The notes: generated from the letters alone by a model not told the origin. A stretch of 64,000 nucleotides of DNA from Muscardinus avellanarius (GCA_963383645.1 OY726565.1:24488466-24552465); one strand, 5' to 3'. Shown: positions 21,609 to 34,125, counted from the first letter of the stretch. A program made the numbers and translations.

Positions 21609-22715
21609 AAATGAAGTTTTCATGGAAGCATGGCTCTCTGGAACTGTAAAATCATTTCTTAAAAGTATATAGGTTTTGCAAAAATAGTTTCTGAGACAGC
21701 TGTATCGAACTATCTGAAATAGTTTTCTCACCAAAAGGCAAAATGTCATAACTGAAATGCTGAAAAGTAATTATTTAGACAAATTGGAATTTTTGCCTAA
21801 ATTTGGCCTAAGTCAGCACCACTCTTTAGACTTGTTTTGTTGATAAAAATACTTAATATAATTTGCTATGCATATCTAAGTAATTTTATCATGTATCCCT
21901 CCAAACTTCCAATATTAAAATTATGAAAAAATAACAGATTTCATTAGTTAATGTCATGTTAGTGTCTCAGGAAAGAAATTTCTTAGATCACTGAATACTT
22001 AATAGTCCTTATGTACATTTTTTAAAAATATAAGGCTTATTTTTCAAGGTCATGTTTTTAGGGACTGATACTGGCACTGTGAAAATTATCCCTACATATT
22101 TTGTTCATAGGAAAAAGTCACAAATTATAAATGAAGGTCTTAAATTTTACATTTTATTTTCTTCTATATCCTTAAGGCCAAGCAAGTGACATTTAATGTG
22201 AGAATACTCTACTTAGAACAAAGTTGTCAAAAGTCAGAAAGTTTGAAAATTTTCCAATATTTATGTACCAGATTTGGGTAGCATAATGAGTTGTAAATGG
22301 GAGTATTGAGATAAATTTTTCCAAGAATCATATTATAAAATGTCTGAACTGTAGTTAGTTGAAGGAAATATTTTTGCTACTTCAAATTTTAGCTAGAGAA
22401 AAGCTAACATGTGAATATTGATCAAGTTGTACTTTCAGTTTTGTATTTTAGAAAGCTATAAGTAGGTAATGTGCCATAACTAAGCATTTAAAACTCTAAA
22501 GACTTTATTAATTCACAGTGTGAGAGAAGGGGGAGCTAGAATTAGTCATTTTAGAGGCTCAGAATACATGAACTGAGTGGATCCATTATTTGGTAACTTT
22601 AACAACTTATTTAGGCTATTTTTTTTTTAACGATAGCTCAGTTTTGCTGAACCCAAAAGTTATTTTAATTTATTTCTCTCTTCTTTTTTCTTTCTTTTTT
22701 GTGTTTAATTTATAG
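21118..22715 (+). other. ADGRB3: ADGRB3 intron between GPS and TM1 exons (1.6 kb)
   Basis: Short intron with donor gtaagt at 21118 and a T-rich acceptor ending in ttatag at 22715. It holds a (AT)n microsatellite at about 21550-21604 and otherwise AT-rich unique DNA. I see no SINE or L1 in it, which is unusual for this window. Confidence 0.9.
21550..21604. repeat. (AT)n microsatellite
   Basis: About 27 uninterrupted AT dinucleotides, 430 bp after the GPS exon donor. The tract is self-complementary and can form a hairpin. Confidence 0.97.
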
Positions 22716-22819
22716 ATCATGGAATCCTCTGGTACACCTTCAGTTACACTAATAGTAGGCAGTGGCCTTTCATGCTTGGCCTTGATCACTCTGGCAGTTG
22801 TCTATGCAGCATTATGGAG
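22716..22819 (+). CDS. ADGRB3: ADGRB3 exon: TM1
   Basis: Coding exon of 104 nt, phase 0 at entry and two bases over at exit (ag, completed to AGG/Arg by the next exon). It encodes Ile-Met-Glu-Ser-Ser-Gly, then the hydrophobic first transmembrane helix containing [19 protein letters not shown], ending ALW-R. Acceptor ttatag (22715); donor gtatgt (22820). The methionine codon at 22719 has A at -3 and G at +4, a strong initiation context. It lies 14 residues after the predicted GPS cleavage site, so it could start a truncated receptor lacking the tethered agonist. In the full-length protein it is simply an internal residue. Confidence 0.95.
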
Positions 22820-23840
22820 GTATGTAATCAACTGATACAGTGAAATGCTCATTCAGAGTTAAATCAGGGAATGTGATAACCACTAGATGTGTCCTGTCTT
22901 CTTAATTAGTAGAAGCAGTATTTTCATAACAGTTACAATTTGTATAGTTGGGTTTTCATAAATGATCAATATTGACCTAATTTTTCATTCTGTTTATGGT
23001 GAAAAAATAAATAACACACACCTACTTTTTTTTCTAAGTTCAAATGATAGTAGCCTTCAACAAGTTGCTTACCTTTAAGCATGTAATTTTTATACCTCAA
23101 GTTCAGTCTGTGTGTGGTTTCTAATTTTTCCTATTGCTTTTGAACCTGAGGGTCAAATTAATTTATCTTTTATAGAAATATTATTTCAAGTTCTTAAGTT
23201 TCAAACACATATTTTCAGTATGTTACAGACAACCAGTAAAGCCTTCTTTAATTGTAAAACACTAATAACAATACTGCTCTAGAAAAGATATTTTGGTTGA
23301 GTGCAACAAATTAGATTTTGACAAACTGATTAAAAGAAGACATACAAGTACATAAACAGGAAGATATATTTTAAAGTTTTGTTATAAAATATTTGAAATT
23401 GAATATGTTGGTTGTTATATGAACCTTCATTGTTTCTCTAAGTGATTGCTTTAGTATTTTCATTCTATTATTAAAAATTAGACCTGTGAGGTTTATTGTA
23501 TCATTCACATACTGACAATGAATACCAAACCGAATGGATTTTATAAATTTAAATGTTGAATGTTTTATATTCATTTTGATTATTAAAAATGATTTAAAAT
23601 GCAGTAATTATAATAAAAGATAATTTTCAATACTAAAACTATGCTAATATTCCTACCTCAAAGACCTCTAACTCTCTTTTACTTAATTTTTTTAAAACAT
23701 CACTTTAAAAATTAAAAATTAATTACAATTTAGTAAGGGAAGTCAACTTAATGTCCTTTAAAAAAATTGTTTTTCATTCTAATTTTTACTCTCTTGAGGG
23801 CAAGAATTAATTCTCAATGATATTTAAATTGACAAGGATT

Positions 23841-24032
23841 TAGCCAGGCAGGGCAGTGCATGCTTGCAACCCTAGTACTTATGAGGCTGAAACAGGAAGA
23901 CCGCAGGTTCAAGGCCAGCCTCAGTAACTTAGGAAGCAACTTAGCAAAACCTATTAAAAAAAAACTTATGGTAGTATAGCTCAGCGGTAGAATGTCCTCG
24001 AATTCAATCTTTACTACCAAATAAATAAATAA
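23841..24032 (+). mobile_element. B1-dID SINE
   Basis: agccaggcagggcagtgcat to ttactacc and a short (aaat)n tail. Diverged. Confidence 0.85.
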
Positions 24033-25063
24033 GTTGTCAAAGATTAAGAGTTTTCAGGTTTCTTCCAATAATAAAATACCTACACATTTTGCCCTATTAA
24101 CACAGATACATAGTAGAAGTTCTGCTACACATGTGAAATAGTTATCTGGTAGTGAAACACTGACAAAGTGAGACAATCTGATAGAATATGACCAACTGCA
24201 GGAATAAAAGAAATGTTTACTACAGCTGTGGCATTGTAGACACAGAATTCTGAGTCCAGGGCCCAGTCAAGAAGGTAATGACCTATAAGAACAAGATACA
24301 CAAAGACTGGGAAGAAAACACCTTTCCCTCCCACAACTGCCTGAATGGTACTTCTTCAAAAACTAGAAATCATTTATGGGCCAGAAATCTAGATAATAAC
24401 AGCATTATAACTTATACTCACGGGAGTATTTGAACTAGTATTTAGAAATATTCCACTTTTTTAACACTTAGGGTCCAGGCACCAATTCTATCTTATCTTC
24501 ACCCCTCAATACATATGGCTAACATTAGCATAAACATTATTGTCAGTTAATTCATACATAAAATTAATCAAATATACATAATTAGTCCATAATAAATTTT
24601 TAAGTCAGAAAATCCAGAAAAATCACTGTCTACAATAATTATCTAGGAATTACTAAAATACCTCAAAAGGATCTATCTAAATTTAACATAAAATTAAAAA
24701 TTACAGAAGAGTATTATAGATTAACACTAAGGAATACGTGGTTATCAACTTACTGTCCACCCATAGAAGTGATTTTGAACAGTTTGAAAGTGTCAGGACT
24801 CAGGATTTACTAAGTGGATCTTGTAACATGAGTCCAAAGCATTTTATAAACACTCAGCTTACTTTCTAACTTTACACTGTGGTAATAAGATGTTGGGCTA
24901 TTTCTGCCTTTTTCCCCCCTGGTTAAAATAACTAAAACCTTTAATTTTCTAATAATTTATCAAATATACAAGCATATGAATTATTTTATACATAATATGT
25001 TATTTTGAAACATGTTGTTATTTCTTGTTCTTCATAAAAAATGTTTCTTGAAAATTTAATACA

Positions 25064-25139
25064 AGACTGGAGGTGTGGTAGAGCATTTTCTTGGCATACT
25101 TAAAGCCTTGAGATCAATACTCAGAAGTGAAAAGAATAA
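25064..25139 (+). mobile_element. ID-like monomer
   Basis: agactggaggtgtggtagag and gagatcaatactcag form a tRNA-like A-box/B-box unit without a B1 half. Confidence 0.5.
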
Positions 25140-25684
25140 ATGCATTAAGTGTGCTCTCTCCATCTATGGATATAGTCTGTAGCTATATTATTAAATCAAA
25201 GAACAATTGAGCATGTACTTTTAATTGGGATATTAACATTCATGTTTAAAATATCAAACATGGTAGATAAAAGTATTGAAAGATAAGAGATCTCAAAGCA
25301 ATTTTTAAGGCAACAACATGACTCAATATTGATAAAAATAGAATAATCTAAAATCTCTTCAGGGTGGTCAGTTCTGGGTCTTTTATTACTCCAATTTTTT
25401 TTTTCTATTTCCAAAGCAAAAAAATCGCTGACAATCTTTTAATAATGTCATCTGAGTGCTTGTACTGTTGTGGAAGCCATTAATATCACACAGTGGTTTA
25501 ATATTGTACAATCCAAAATGTTTTATATATATCCCCTATTGGTAGAAAAGGGACAGCTTAATATATGATAATGTCTTTAACATCCTACTGTGTGGTTTAT
25601 TTTATATTTAACTTTTCTTGAGGTAGGGACAAGGTTCAGCAATCTTAGAGACATTTTGTGCTGAGAATTGACCCAGCTTAGTCA

Positions 25685-25712
25685 TGTGTGTGCGCGTGTG
25701 TGTGTTTGTGTG
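25685..25712. repeat. (TG)n microsatellite
   Basis: Short interrupted TG run. Confidence 0.85.
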
Positions 25713-25846
25713 TAAACAGGAAAATTATTTTATACTATAAAATATATTTTTATTCTTTTTTATTTCTTATTTTCTTTTGTATTTGGTGTTACTTTTGTTT
25801 TTTCTTTTACTTTCATTTCTGAAATATGAAAATTTGACAGAAGAAT

Positions 25847-26056
25847 CAGGCATGGTGTCGCATGCTTGTAATCCCCATACTTGGGAGGCTGAGCTAGGAG
25901 AATCGAGGTTCGCGGCCAGCCTCAGCTACTTAGTGAGGCCTCTGTAACTTAGTGAGACCCTATTTCAAAATAAAAAATAAAAAATAGTGCTGAGGGTGTA
26001 ACTTGCAGGTAGAATGCCCCCGGTTTCCATCCCCGGTACCACACACCAAAAATAAA
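25847..26056 (+). mobile_element. B1-dID SINE
   Basis: atcaggcatggtgtcgcatg to catccccggtaccacac. The closest repeat upstream of the TM2 exon (about 850 bp away). Confidence 0.92.
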
Positions 26057-26908
26057 ACTCTGGTAGGATTTATCTTCTAAAGAGTACCTCTGGATTTCAG
26101 GCACCCCCTCCTAATTTTGTACAAGAAAGTTTATGCTTGCTTTGGAACCTAATTCCAGGTAAAAATGAAAATTGAACAGTCTGAAACACACAGCAAATGC
26201 AAGGTTATCTTTTAGTTACTCTAAGTCATTTACCACAGGCACAGCAAAGCAAAGGACTACTACCTTGCAGGGTAAACAGCTAGTAGAACATTTGATCCTG
26301 AGAAATTTTTGCTATGGCTTACTTTCTTGGTGCTTAAAAATTATAGAAAACTGGGTATATAAACATTTCTTCATGAGGGTAAAATATGGCAGACACTATG
26401 TAATGTTCTAGTCTAGTGGTAAATTATCACTTGCAGATTGCATTCATTTTGGAGATAAAGATTTATTTTCCTTTTCTTATCTGGAACAGATATTCAGGAA
26501 TATAAAGTAGCAGCCTGACTGCATAAAAATGCTTGAGTGAATGTAAGTCCATGTGTTCACAAAAGTAACTACATCCTTCTAGTAAACAGGAGTGACAATT
26601 CAGAAATTGTGTGAGGTTTTCTTTTTGGTTATTGTATATGTAATGTTCAACATATTATACATAGAGGTGTCTATATACATATGTAATACTAGTTGATGTA
26701 TTTTCAAGAAATTTTGTATTTTTAGTAGAGAGTATATTTACAAATGTTCAAACTAATGTCTAAGGAAAAGAATAAGTCTAAATGACTCCTGCACGTGCCA
26801 TCCTCTATACAATTAGGTCTTTTTTATTCAGATGAATTCCACCAGTTGCCCAATATAGACTTCTTCATTATTGAATTTTAAAGTTGGATACTTTTTCTTT
26901 CTGGCTAG

Positions 26909-27011
26909 GTACATACGCTCTGAGAGGTCCATAATTCTAATTAACTTCTGCCTGTCCATCATCTCATCTAACATCCTCATCTTGGTTGGACAGACTCAAA
27001 CCCATAATAAG
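26909..27011 (+). CDS. ADGRB3: ADGRB3 exon: first intracellular loop and TM2
   Basis: Coding exon of 103 nt; its first base completes the split Arg codon from the previous exon, and 34 codons follow to Lys, ending in phase 0 at donor gtatga (27012). The peptide [16 protein letters not shown] onward to [10 protein letters not shown] gives the short first intracellular loop (RSERS) and the second transmembrane helix, conserved across the BAI subfamily. The next exon should begin with the third transmembrane region (extracellular loop 1 and TM3). I did not find it in the remaining 37 kb, so it probably lies beyond the window. Confidence 0.95.
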
Positions 27012-27843
27012 GTATGACGGAAAACTACTCTGATTCTCTTTGTGTGCTTATGTTGTGGCATATGCTTGGTTACTGATAGCATAAATGTTTATTCTAGATA
27101 ATGCCTGACAATTATTTTAATTATTGTATTTGTTTCTGAATAAAAGTATTATCTATTCCAGTCCAAAAGTAATCTTCTTTTGGCCTGATTTCTGTACATT
27201 AGAGGTTTTATGATCATAAACTATATGTTTGTTAAACATTATTTCATAGCTTTATGAGTTCAAAGCTTTGAGATATCAAAAGTACAGACTTTGATTTATT
27301 ATCTCAGTTGCAATCAGACAATGCCTGTGTTTTAGTCTAATTTATTAGCATACATACTCATAAAAGGTAGCTGTAAGTAGCTTACAAGTAGCAAATTGCT
27401 TTGAAAAATCACTCTCAAACAATGTCCATAGGAAATAATCAAAGACAGTAGTGAGTGGGGGCTACGCCATGTCTAGGTTCCATAATTTGTCACCATTTTT
27501 ACTTAAGCAGGAAGTAATTTGATACTTAACCAACACTGTAGTTACTTAACTATACAGTTACTTTTTTTCAGAATATAAAAGTATATGTCCCATTTATATG
27601 AATTGACTGATTTATAGGAGTTGAATGGCTATGCTTGTTCCAGAAATGGTTCTCTTTACTGAACTACTCTGAAATACCTTCCAAGAAACCCATAATAGCA
27701 ATCTAAAATTAACTTTTCCCAGTCTTAAGGAAATTCTGTTAAATACCTCTTTGAAAACTTACTTTGTTTCAGGCCTGTTCTTCTTTTGACTTTTAAACAC
27801 TGAATCCAATAATCAAACATTTTCCCCATAACCTTTCATTTAA

Positions 27844-28008
27844 AAAAAAAAAAAAAACAACAGCCAAGTGTAATGGTGCACGCCTATCACCCCAGTACTT
27901 GGAAGGCTGAGACAGGAGGATTGCAGGTTTGAAGCCATTGTGCTTCAACAACAAAACAATTTAAAAGGGCTAGGGTAGTTCAGAGTACCCCTGGTACACA
28001 AAAAAATC
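27844..28008 (+). mobile_element. B1-dID SINE, shortened
   Basis: Poly(A) at 27842-27857, then agccaagtgtaatggtgcac, a B1 half lacking its 3' part, and a reduced dID ending cccctggtaca. Confidence 0.8.
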
Positions 28009-28578
28009 AACTGTACCTTTTTTTTAGTAGGTTCTTGGTATATTAATCATAGGAAAAACATCAAGGACCAAAGAGAATAGTTTGTTTATTGTTTTTGTTT
28101 GTTTGTTTGCTATTAACCTGCATTTCTAAGACTGGTAATTCCCACCCAAAGAATTTGATTCTGGATCTGGTCAGTAAAATAAAAATTAAATAAAAGTAAA
28201 AAGTACTTTTATGGTTTTGAATGTTTAAATTCCCTTCCTGTGTCTTTTCTTTTTAAACAAAGAGATGAAAAAATATAAGGTTTATTAGATATAAACTATT
28301 CTACCTTATATATTAATATAGAATATAGAATATATATAAATATTCTACCTTATGAATATTTAGCATAAATTAAAAAATAAGTAGATAGCAAAGAGGAAAC
28401 AGAAGAAGAAAGAAGGACCAAAGGTAATTGGGAAAAGATAAGGAAGGTACAAAATAACCCAGCAGATGAAAAAAATGACGGTAAAGATGAGTCCCCGCTG
28501 AGGAGAAAATAAACAAGGAGGAAGTGAAGGGTAAGGAGTAGAGAAAGGAGAGAAGACGAGACTGTCAGCCCTAAATAA

Positions 28579-28637
28579 TTGTTGTTGTTGTTGTTGTTAT
28601 TATTATTATTATTGTTGTTGTTGTTGTTGTTGTTGTT
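28579..28637. repeat. (TTG)n(TTA)n(TTG)n microsatellite
   Basis: Compound trinucleotide run that is the expanded A-rich tail (complement) of the SINE at 28638. Confidence 0.95.
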
Positions 28638-28827
28638 ATTTTGGCACTAGAAATTGAACCTAGGGAAATTCTACCTCCAAGTTTCACCCCCATCCTGGTC
28701 CTTCTCTATTTTTTATTTGTATTTTGAAGCAGATCTTGCTAAGTTGCAGGACTTGCCAGGAACCTTGGCTCCTCCTGTGTCAGCATCCTAAGTACTGGCA
28801 CACAGACATGCGCCACCATGCCCTGGC
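28638..28827 (-). mobile_element. B1-dID SINE
   Basis: ttggcactagaaattgaacc to gccaccatgccctggct. Confidence 0.87.
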
Positions 28828-29295
28828 TCTGGTGTTCCTCTCCTATTTGAGTGTGGTTCATTTGGGCTGGGCTTCAGCTCCCTTAGCAATTTTCTTACTT
28901 GCTTGATATCTAATTCTCAGGGTTTTTTTTTTTTTAAACTGGTGTTAAACTTCTACCCAGAGAAAGAACTTCTCTTTGAACTGGGAATTATATACAGGAT
29001 CCAAGAAACAAAAAAAAAAAAAAAAGAAAAAAGAAAAAGAAGCAAATAATAAAACAAACTAGATTCAGCTGGAGCTCCATACTTTTAAGCTTACAAAATC
29101 CTCCCTTTCTATCACTTTTTATCCTTCAAACACCTTTGAATTATGTCCCTCATTAGATTGAAAAAATGGCATGATCTTCGATAGGAAATACGCTTTTACA
29201 ACAGTTTCATGCTATGTGGTAAAGTTTTTACAAATTCTAAGCCAAGTAGTAGGACAGAATTTCCTGTAAGGTTTACTGCACGTTATAGTGGTGAT

Positions 29296-29575
29296 GGTCT
29301 ATATCACTGCTCTCCAGCAGACAGACAGTGCAAGACACAAATGCAAAGTATAATTTAAATTTTCTATAAGCCATGTTGAAAACACAGGAAAAATAATACA
29401 TTTAACTCAAAATATCTAAAATATTACCATAAACATATGCTTAATATAAAATTGTTACTAAGATATTTTACCATCTTGTTTAAGTATTCAGAATCTGGTC
29501 AACTTACACCTCTCACATGTAGCTCAGTGGCCACATGTGGCTGGTGACTACCATATTGAGTGAGTCCAAATGGTA
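29296..29575. mobile_element. hAT-type DNA transposon relic
   Basis: tatcactgctctccagcaga at one side and gtggccacatgtggctggtg then gactaccatattgag at the other, with an AT-rich core. This resembles a Charlie-related MITE with a palindromic ccacatgtgg near one end. Confidence 0.5.
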
Positions 29576-30624
29576 GCAATATTCAGAAACCAAAAATATC
29601 TCAAAAATTACTTGCCTACCTTTTTTGGCCCTTAGAGTTTTCAGTATCCTCCTTTTTTCATAAAAATGTACTTTTGAAATCTCCAAATATTATGAATATC
29701 AAAAGCAAGATAAGAAAAGTCTAGTTTTACTTTTCATTTTTTATTTTGAAGATGAACTGCAGAATAGATTTTATCTGGTTTTAGAACCATAGTGGATTGG
29801 TTCCAGATTGATTCTGCTATTTCTTGCTGCTAGTTTTTGATGCTTGTAGACAGGAGTGGATAGTAGATGATGTTATTTTTGTGGTTTTCTCTTATACTAT
29901 TAATTTTGTTTTATTAGTTCTGCATAGATGTTCTCAAAAGCCTGAGACAATTCACATTAGAGTGACTAAGATAAAACCAGAAAAATCTGGAATTTTATCT
30001 TAAGTCACTTTCAAGAATACTAAGTTTTGAAATGAGAATATTGTACTATATATATGTATATAGTTTATATGTGTTTTATATGAGCATATATATGTTTTGA
30101 ATTGAATTAAATTGGTCATATTTGATTTTATGTGTAAGATTTTGATTTGTAAAAACCTCTTTTACTGTAATTAGTATTCATATTCCCCCCAAAAAATAAC
30201 AAAAAAACAACTATATAGCATATATAAACCTGTGATTTGAATAAATTATTAAGAAACTACGTGATGAAAATTAAAAATATTGATTTGCAGCTATAATACT
30301 TTTTTAGATTGTATTCTGGATACCTTTATTACTGTGGGTATTTTTAATTGATTTTATTCCTATATTTGATTCATTTGATACATTTTAATTGATTATATAG
30401 TATACCCTACTTGAAAACTAGAAACATCTGAGAGAGATTCTTGATGAACAAATTATTTGGCACTGCTTTTGAGAGTTGTCATGGCTAGTTTGTGGGAAAA
30501 CTGGTATTTAATTCTGAGGTTCAAAATAGCAAAATAGTTTTGAAATTTTATACTAGGGTCTTTCTTTGATTTACTTGTTGAAATATAATTATTCTAATTA
30601 TCTCACTGAGTATCTCTGCTTTCT

Positions 30625-30844
30625 TTTTTTGTGTGTGTGTGGGTTTGGGAATGGAACCCAGGGGCATTCAACCTCCAAGCTACAGCTCCTACCCCTCCCC
30701 CTTTTTAAAATTCTTTATTTTGAAACCGGATCTCACTGAGTTGCAGAGGGCCTCACTAAGTAGATGAGGCTGTCCGCAAACCACAATCCTCTGGTCTCAG
30801 CCTCCCGAATGCTGGGATTACAAGAGTGTGCCACCATGCCCAGC
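30625..30844 (-). mobile_element. B1-dID SINE, 'cgggtctgggg' type
   Basis: gtgtgggtttgggaatggaa to gtgccaccatgcccagct. Confidence 0.93.
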
Positions 30845-31633
30845 TCTCTGCTTCCTTTTGAAATGAGATAAAAGTAAGCTAAAATAATACACTGTTCAAA
30901 ATGTGAATATATTCAAATCTATAAAATGTAGACTTAATTGCTATCAGCAAAATAAGGAATCAAATGCAATTTCATATATCTCTTGATACAGTTGTAAAAT
31001 GTAATTATAATCTACTTCCTTATATTTTGAGCTTTCTCATAATGCAACTTTTCCCTTTGATCTATTTATGCATTTAAAATTTCAACCAGGATAGTCACAT
31101 ATCATTTATTTGTAAAATGTTCCCTTTATACTTTAAAGTGTATACATCTTTTGTTTATTTTTTAGCTGGGTGGACTATTTTTATTAGTTCTATTTTGCAG
31201 AAGCAAGGATTATTACAGAAACATAAATAATATAGTTCTTAGAATCCAAATATATATTTGTGTTTCTTTCCTGAAGACTTTGAATTGACTTGTATTAATT
31301 TAGTAGCACTCACTTTAGCTGATAGAAGCCAGATATGGCATTTATTTTTAAATTTTGTTTTGTTTGGTCAGATAATGGTGGATACCCAAGAAGTTCAATG
31401 TTGACATAGCTTCTCTCTCATAACCTCACTACCAGGTTATAATGAAAGAAATCTAAGTCTGAATTTTATTGAACATTCAGATAGTTATTAGATAAATACT
31501 CATTAGCATATCAAGATCAAAATAAGTTCTAAAAGCTCAATGAAAGCCCAGGTGTTCTGTAGATAATTTGACCACACCCTCTGTGTGACATTCAACTATA
31601 GGTGGACTCAAGAAACAGGATACTTCTGTGTCC

Positions 31634-31923
31634 TTTTTTTTTTTTTTTGGTGGTACAGGGGTTCCTGGAAGCCCTTCTACCTCTGGGCTACACTCCCAGA
31701 CCTATTTTATTTTTGGAAACAGGGTCTCATAAGCCAGTGCGGCTGGCTTCGAACCGCGCGATCCTCCTGTCTCCGCCTCCCAAGCCTGGGGATTACAAGC
31801 GTGCGCCACCACGCCCAGCTAAAAGGGTCTCGCTAAGTTGCTGAAGGTCTCCGCTGGCCTCGATCCTCCTGTCTCAGCCTCCCAAGCGCTAAGATGACAG
31901 GCGTGCGCCACTACGCCAGGCTG
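31634..31923 (-). mobile_element. Trimeric SINE: B1-B1-dID
   Basis: On the sense (-) strand it reads B1, a second B1 (gctgggcgtggtggcgcacg), then a 'ttccaggaacc' type dID and A tail. Direct repeats tgtgtccttt flank the whole trimer (31627-31636 and 31924-31933), so it probably inserted as one unit. Confidence 0.85.
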
Positions 31924-32877
31924 TGTGTCCTTTAATAAGCAACTTTTAATCAGAAATCCTTCTGATCCAATGCTTGGATACAGAATAATTAGAGATGATA
32001 CTGTGGATCCTATCTCTATGAAGCCTAGGAGACAGGCATAGGTGAAATCTTAGAGTAAGATAGGTATTATAGAAATCAGGTATTATTAGCTGATTGATAT
32101 ATCCTGAGTACCTTCATTTTCACCAAAGGAATTCCATTAATACATCTATCTTAATGGTCAATCAGTTACTAGTTCATCAATAAATACTAACCTTTTACAT
32201 TCAGTGTGATAATGAATAAAGTGTTGATTGTTTATAGGCATATCTAGCTCAGAAGAATTTGTCATTGCCTCCTCTGAAGTATGGGCCTTCTGAAAAACAT
32301 TGCCAATGGACCATCATATTTTATGCATTCCTCAGACACTCTTTCAATTAAAAATTAAACTAACCAGCATATATGATATCATATTGAAAACACCAAAGTA
32401 TTATACAATGAATTACAGACATCCTAAAAAGCATACAAAATTAACATTTGGAAAAATGGTCATATGTGAGAGAACAAAATTAGACACTATATTTAGTCTT
32501 AAGAGACCTAGGAGTCAAACAATAGTACTCACTGACAGATAAAGCAAAGCTTCCAAATTATTTGGGATGGGCAGGCATTTCCTTAATAATATTTAGGAAA
32601 TTTTTGCCTCATGATTCTTTATGCATGTAGCATTATTAGATGATCAGCTATGTCTTTTAATTCAGTCTTACAAAACAGAAATTCTCTGTCTTAGAGCACC
32701 TTTCAAAAGTTACATACTCTACAAAGTTGTCTTTATTCATCTTAAAGAGGTAAACAGTAAATCAAATTAGAAGGCTATAGTTTCTGGTGGAAGGTTTTTT
32801 TTTAAAATTAGAATTGTGTTTTTTAAAAATAAAATCTTGAATGTAAACAACTTTAATTGGGTCAAGCACTTTCTATT

Positions 32878-33096
32878 TCACCTAATTCTCTCATGAAATT
32901 TTTTTTGACATACAGATGGCTTCTTTTCACATTTACTTATACGTTTGGCCTCTGACTGCCTATGGGTTTTCAGCTTTTGTGGAGAAATACTGAAAATGTG
33001 TTCCTCAGCTTCCCGTTCTGTCCCCCTGATATTCTCTGTAGCAGATGGTTTCTTCCCTTGAGATTTAGTGCTCCACATGCTTCCCTGGGAGATATC
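32878..33096 (-). other. Unrecognised open frame
   Basis: About 73 sense codons between stops, with ATG at 33078. Lys/Arg/Glu/Ser-rich peptide (MWSTKSQGKKPSATEN to KKFHERIR). No splice context, no recognised domain and no repeat match that I can name. Probably a chance ORF or a fragment of a retrocopy. Confidence 0.2.
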
Positions 33097-33351
33097 AGTC
33101 TCTTAGGAGGGGAAGGTTAAGAGCATCTTCAGCCAGCTAGACCCAAGTATCCCAAATATGCCACTTTTCCCAGTTATATGATGTAGAGCATGATACACAG
33201 CGGCTCTAAAACTTAGCTTCTTGTCAAAAGTATACAAGATAGTATCTATGAAACCCATAAGCTAGTATTTTGTAAGCATTCCTTAAACATTAACTCTGAT
33301 TATGGTGATGATGATGATGACTTGCAGTAAAACATACTTTAGTCTATGGAG

Positions 33352-33564
33352 ATTTTTTTTTTCTGGGTCTGGGGATGGAACCCAGAGGCATTTGACCTCC
33401 GAGCTACACCTCCTGCCCTATTTTTTTTTTTTTTTATCTTGAAACCGGGTCTCACTGAGTTGCAGAGGGCCTCACTAAGTAGCTGAGGCTGTCTGCGAAC
33501 CGTGATCCTCCGGTCTCAGCCTCCCAAATGCTGGGATTACAAGCGTGCGCCACCACGCCCAGCT
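33352..33564 (-). mobile_element. B1-dID SINE, 'cgggtctgggg' type
   Basis: ttctgggtctggggatggaa to gcgccaccacgcccagct. Well preserved. Confidence 0.95.
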
Positions 33565-33566
33565 TT

Positions 33567-33630
33567 TTGCCATATTGGGGATGGAACCCAGGGGGCATTC
33601 TATTTTCAAGCTACACCCCCAGGCCTGGGA
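33567..33630 (-). mobile_element. dID half (solitary)
   Basis: catattggggatggaaccca to caagctacacccccaggcct, without a B1 half; directly abuts the previous SINE. Confidence 0.75.
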
Positions 33631-33814
33631 TTTTTATTTGTAGCTTTTCCTGTAGTGACATATTAGAATTTAGGTGCATATTTTAGTTGAGAAAAATTCT
33701 GCAGCTTATAAAACTTGAGAAAATTATGATCTTAAACATGACCCAGCTAATGTCTCTATTTTCATTCTATTTCACTGACTTGTTTTATTACACCTGTAAC
33801 ACCAAACTACTTAC

Positions 33815-34125
33815 CATCTATCAAAATCAATTGGTGGTCTCTTGTTCCATGCTCTACTTCATCCTCTTCATCCTAGATTATTGTCACTATATCAAAACAT
33901 GATCTGGCTTCTCAAGTCTTCCTCTGGCGTGAGTGCACTCTCTGACCCTCTGCTTGGTCCTTTCTCCCTCTGGGAAACCCTTCCTATCATCTCTGCTTAT
34001 GTCCATCTGCTCAGGGATTCATGATTCCCAGTGCATACTTACTATCTCATATTACCTATTTCCAAACAGAAACACTCCTTAGGTCAGGAATAAATTATAT
34101 TCATTTTAAAATTAATTGTCAGCAT
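33815..34125. repeat. L2-like remnant
   Basis: C/T-rich stretch with tgcttggtcctttctccctc and gggaaacccttcctat, resembling the L2 3' region. Weak assignment. Confidence 0.35.

Larger units (their letters stand above)
22820..26908 (+). other. ADGRB3: ADGRB3 intron between TM1 and TM2 exons (4.1 kb)
   Basis: Donor gtatgt at 22820; acceptor ctggctag at 26908 after a T-rich tract. It contains two full B1-dID SINEs (23841 and 25847), an ID-like monomer (25064) and a short TG run near 25685-25712. The remainder (22820-23840, 24035-25060, 25140-25845, 26060-26908) is AT-rich unique sequence in which I see nothing further. Confidence 0.9.
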
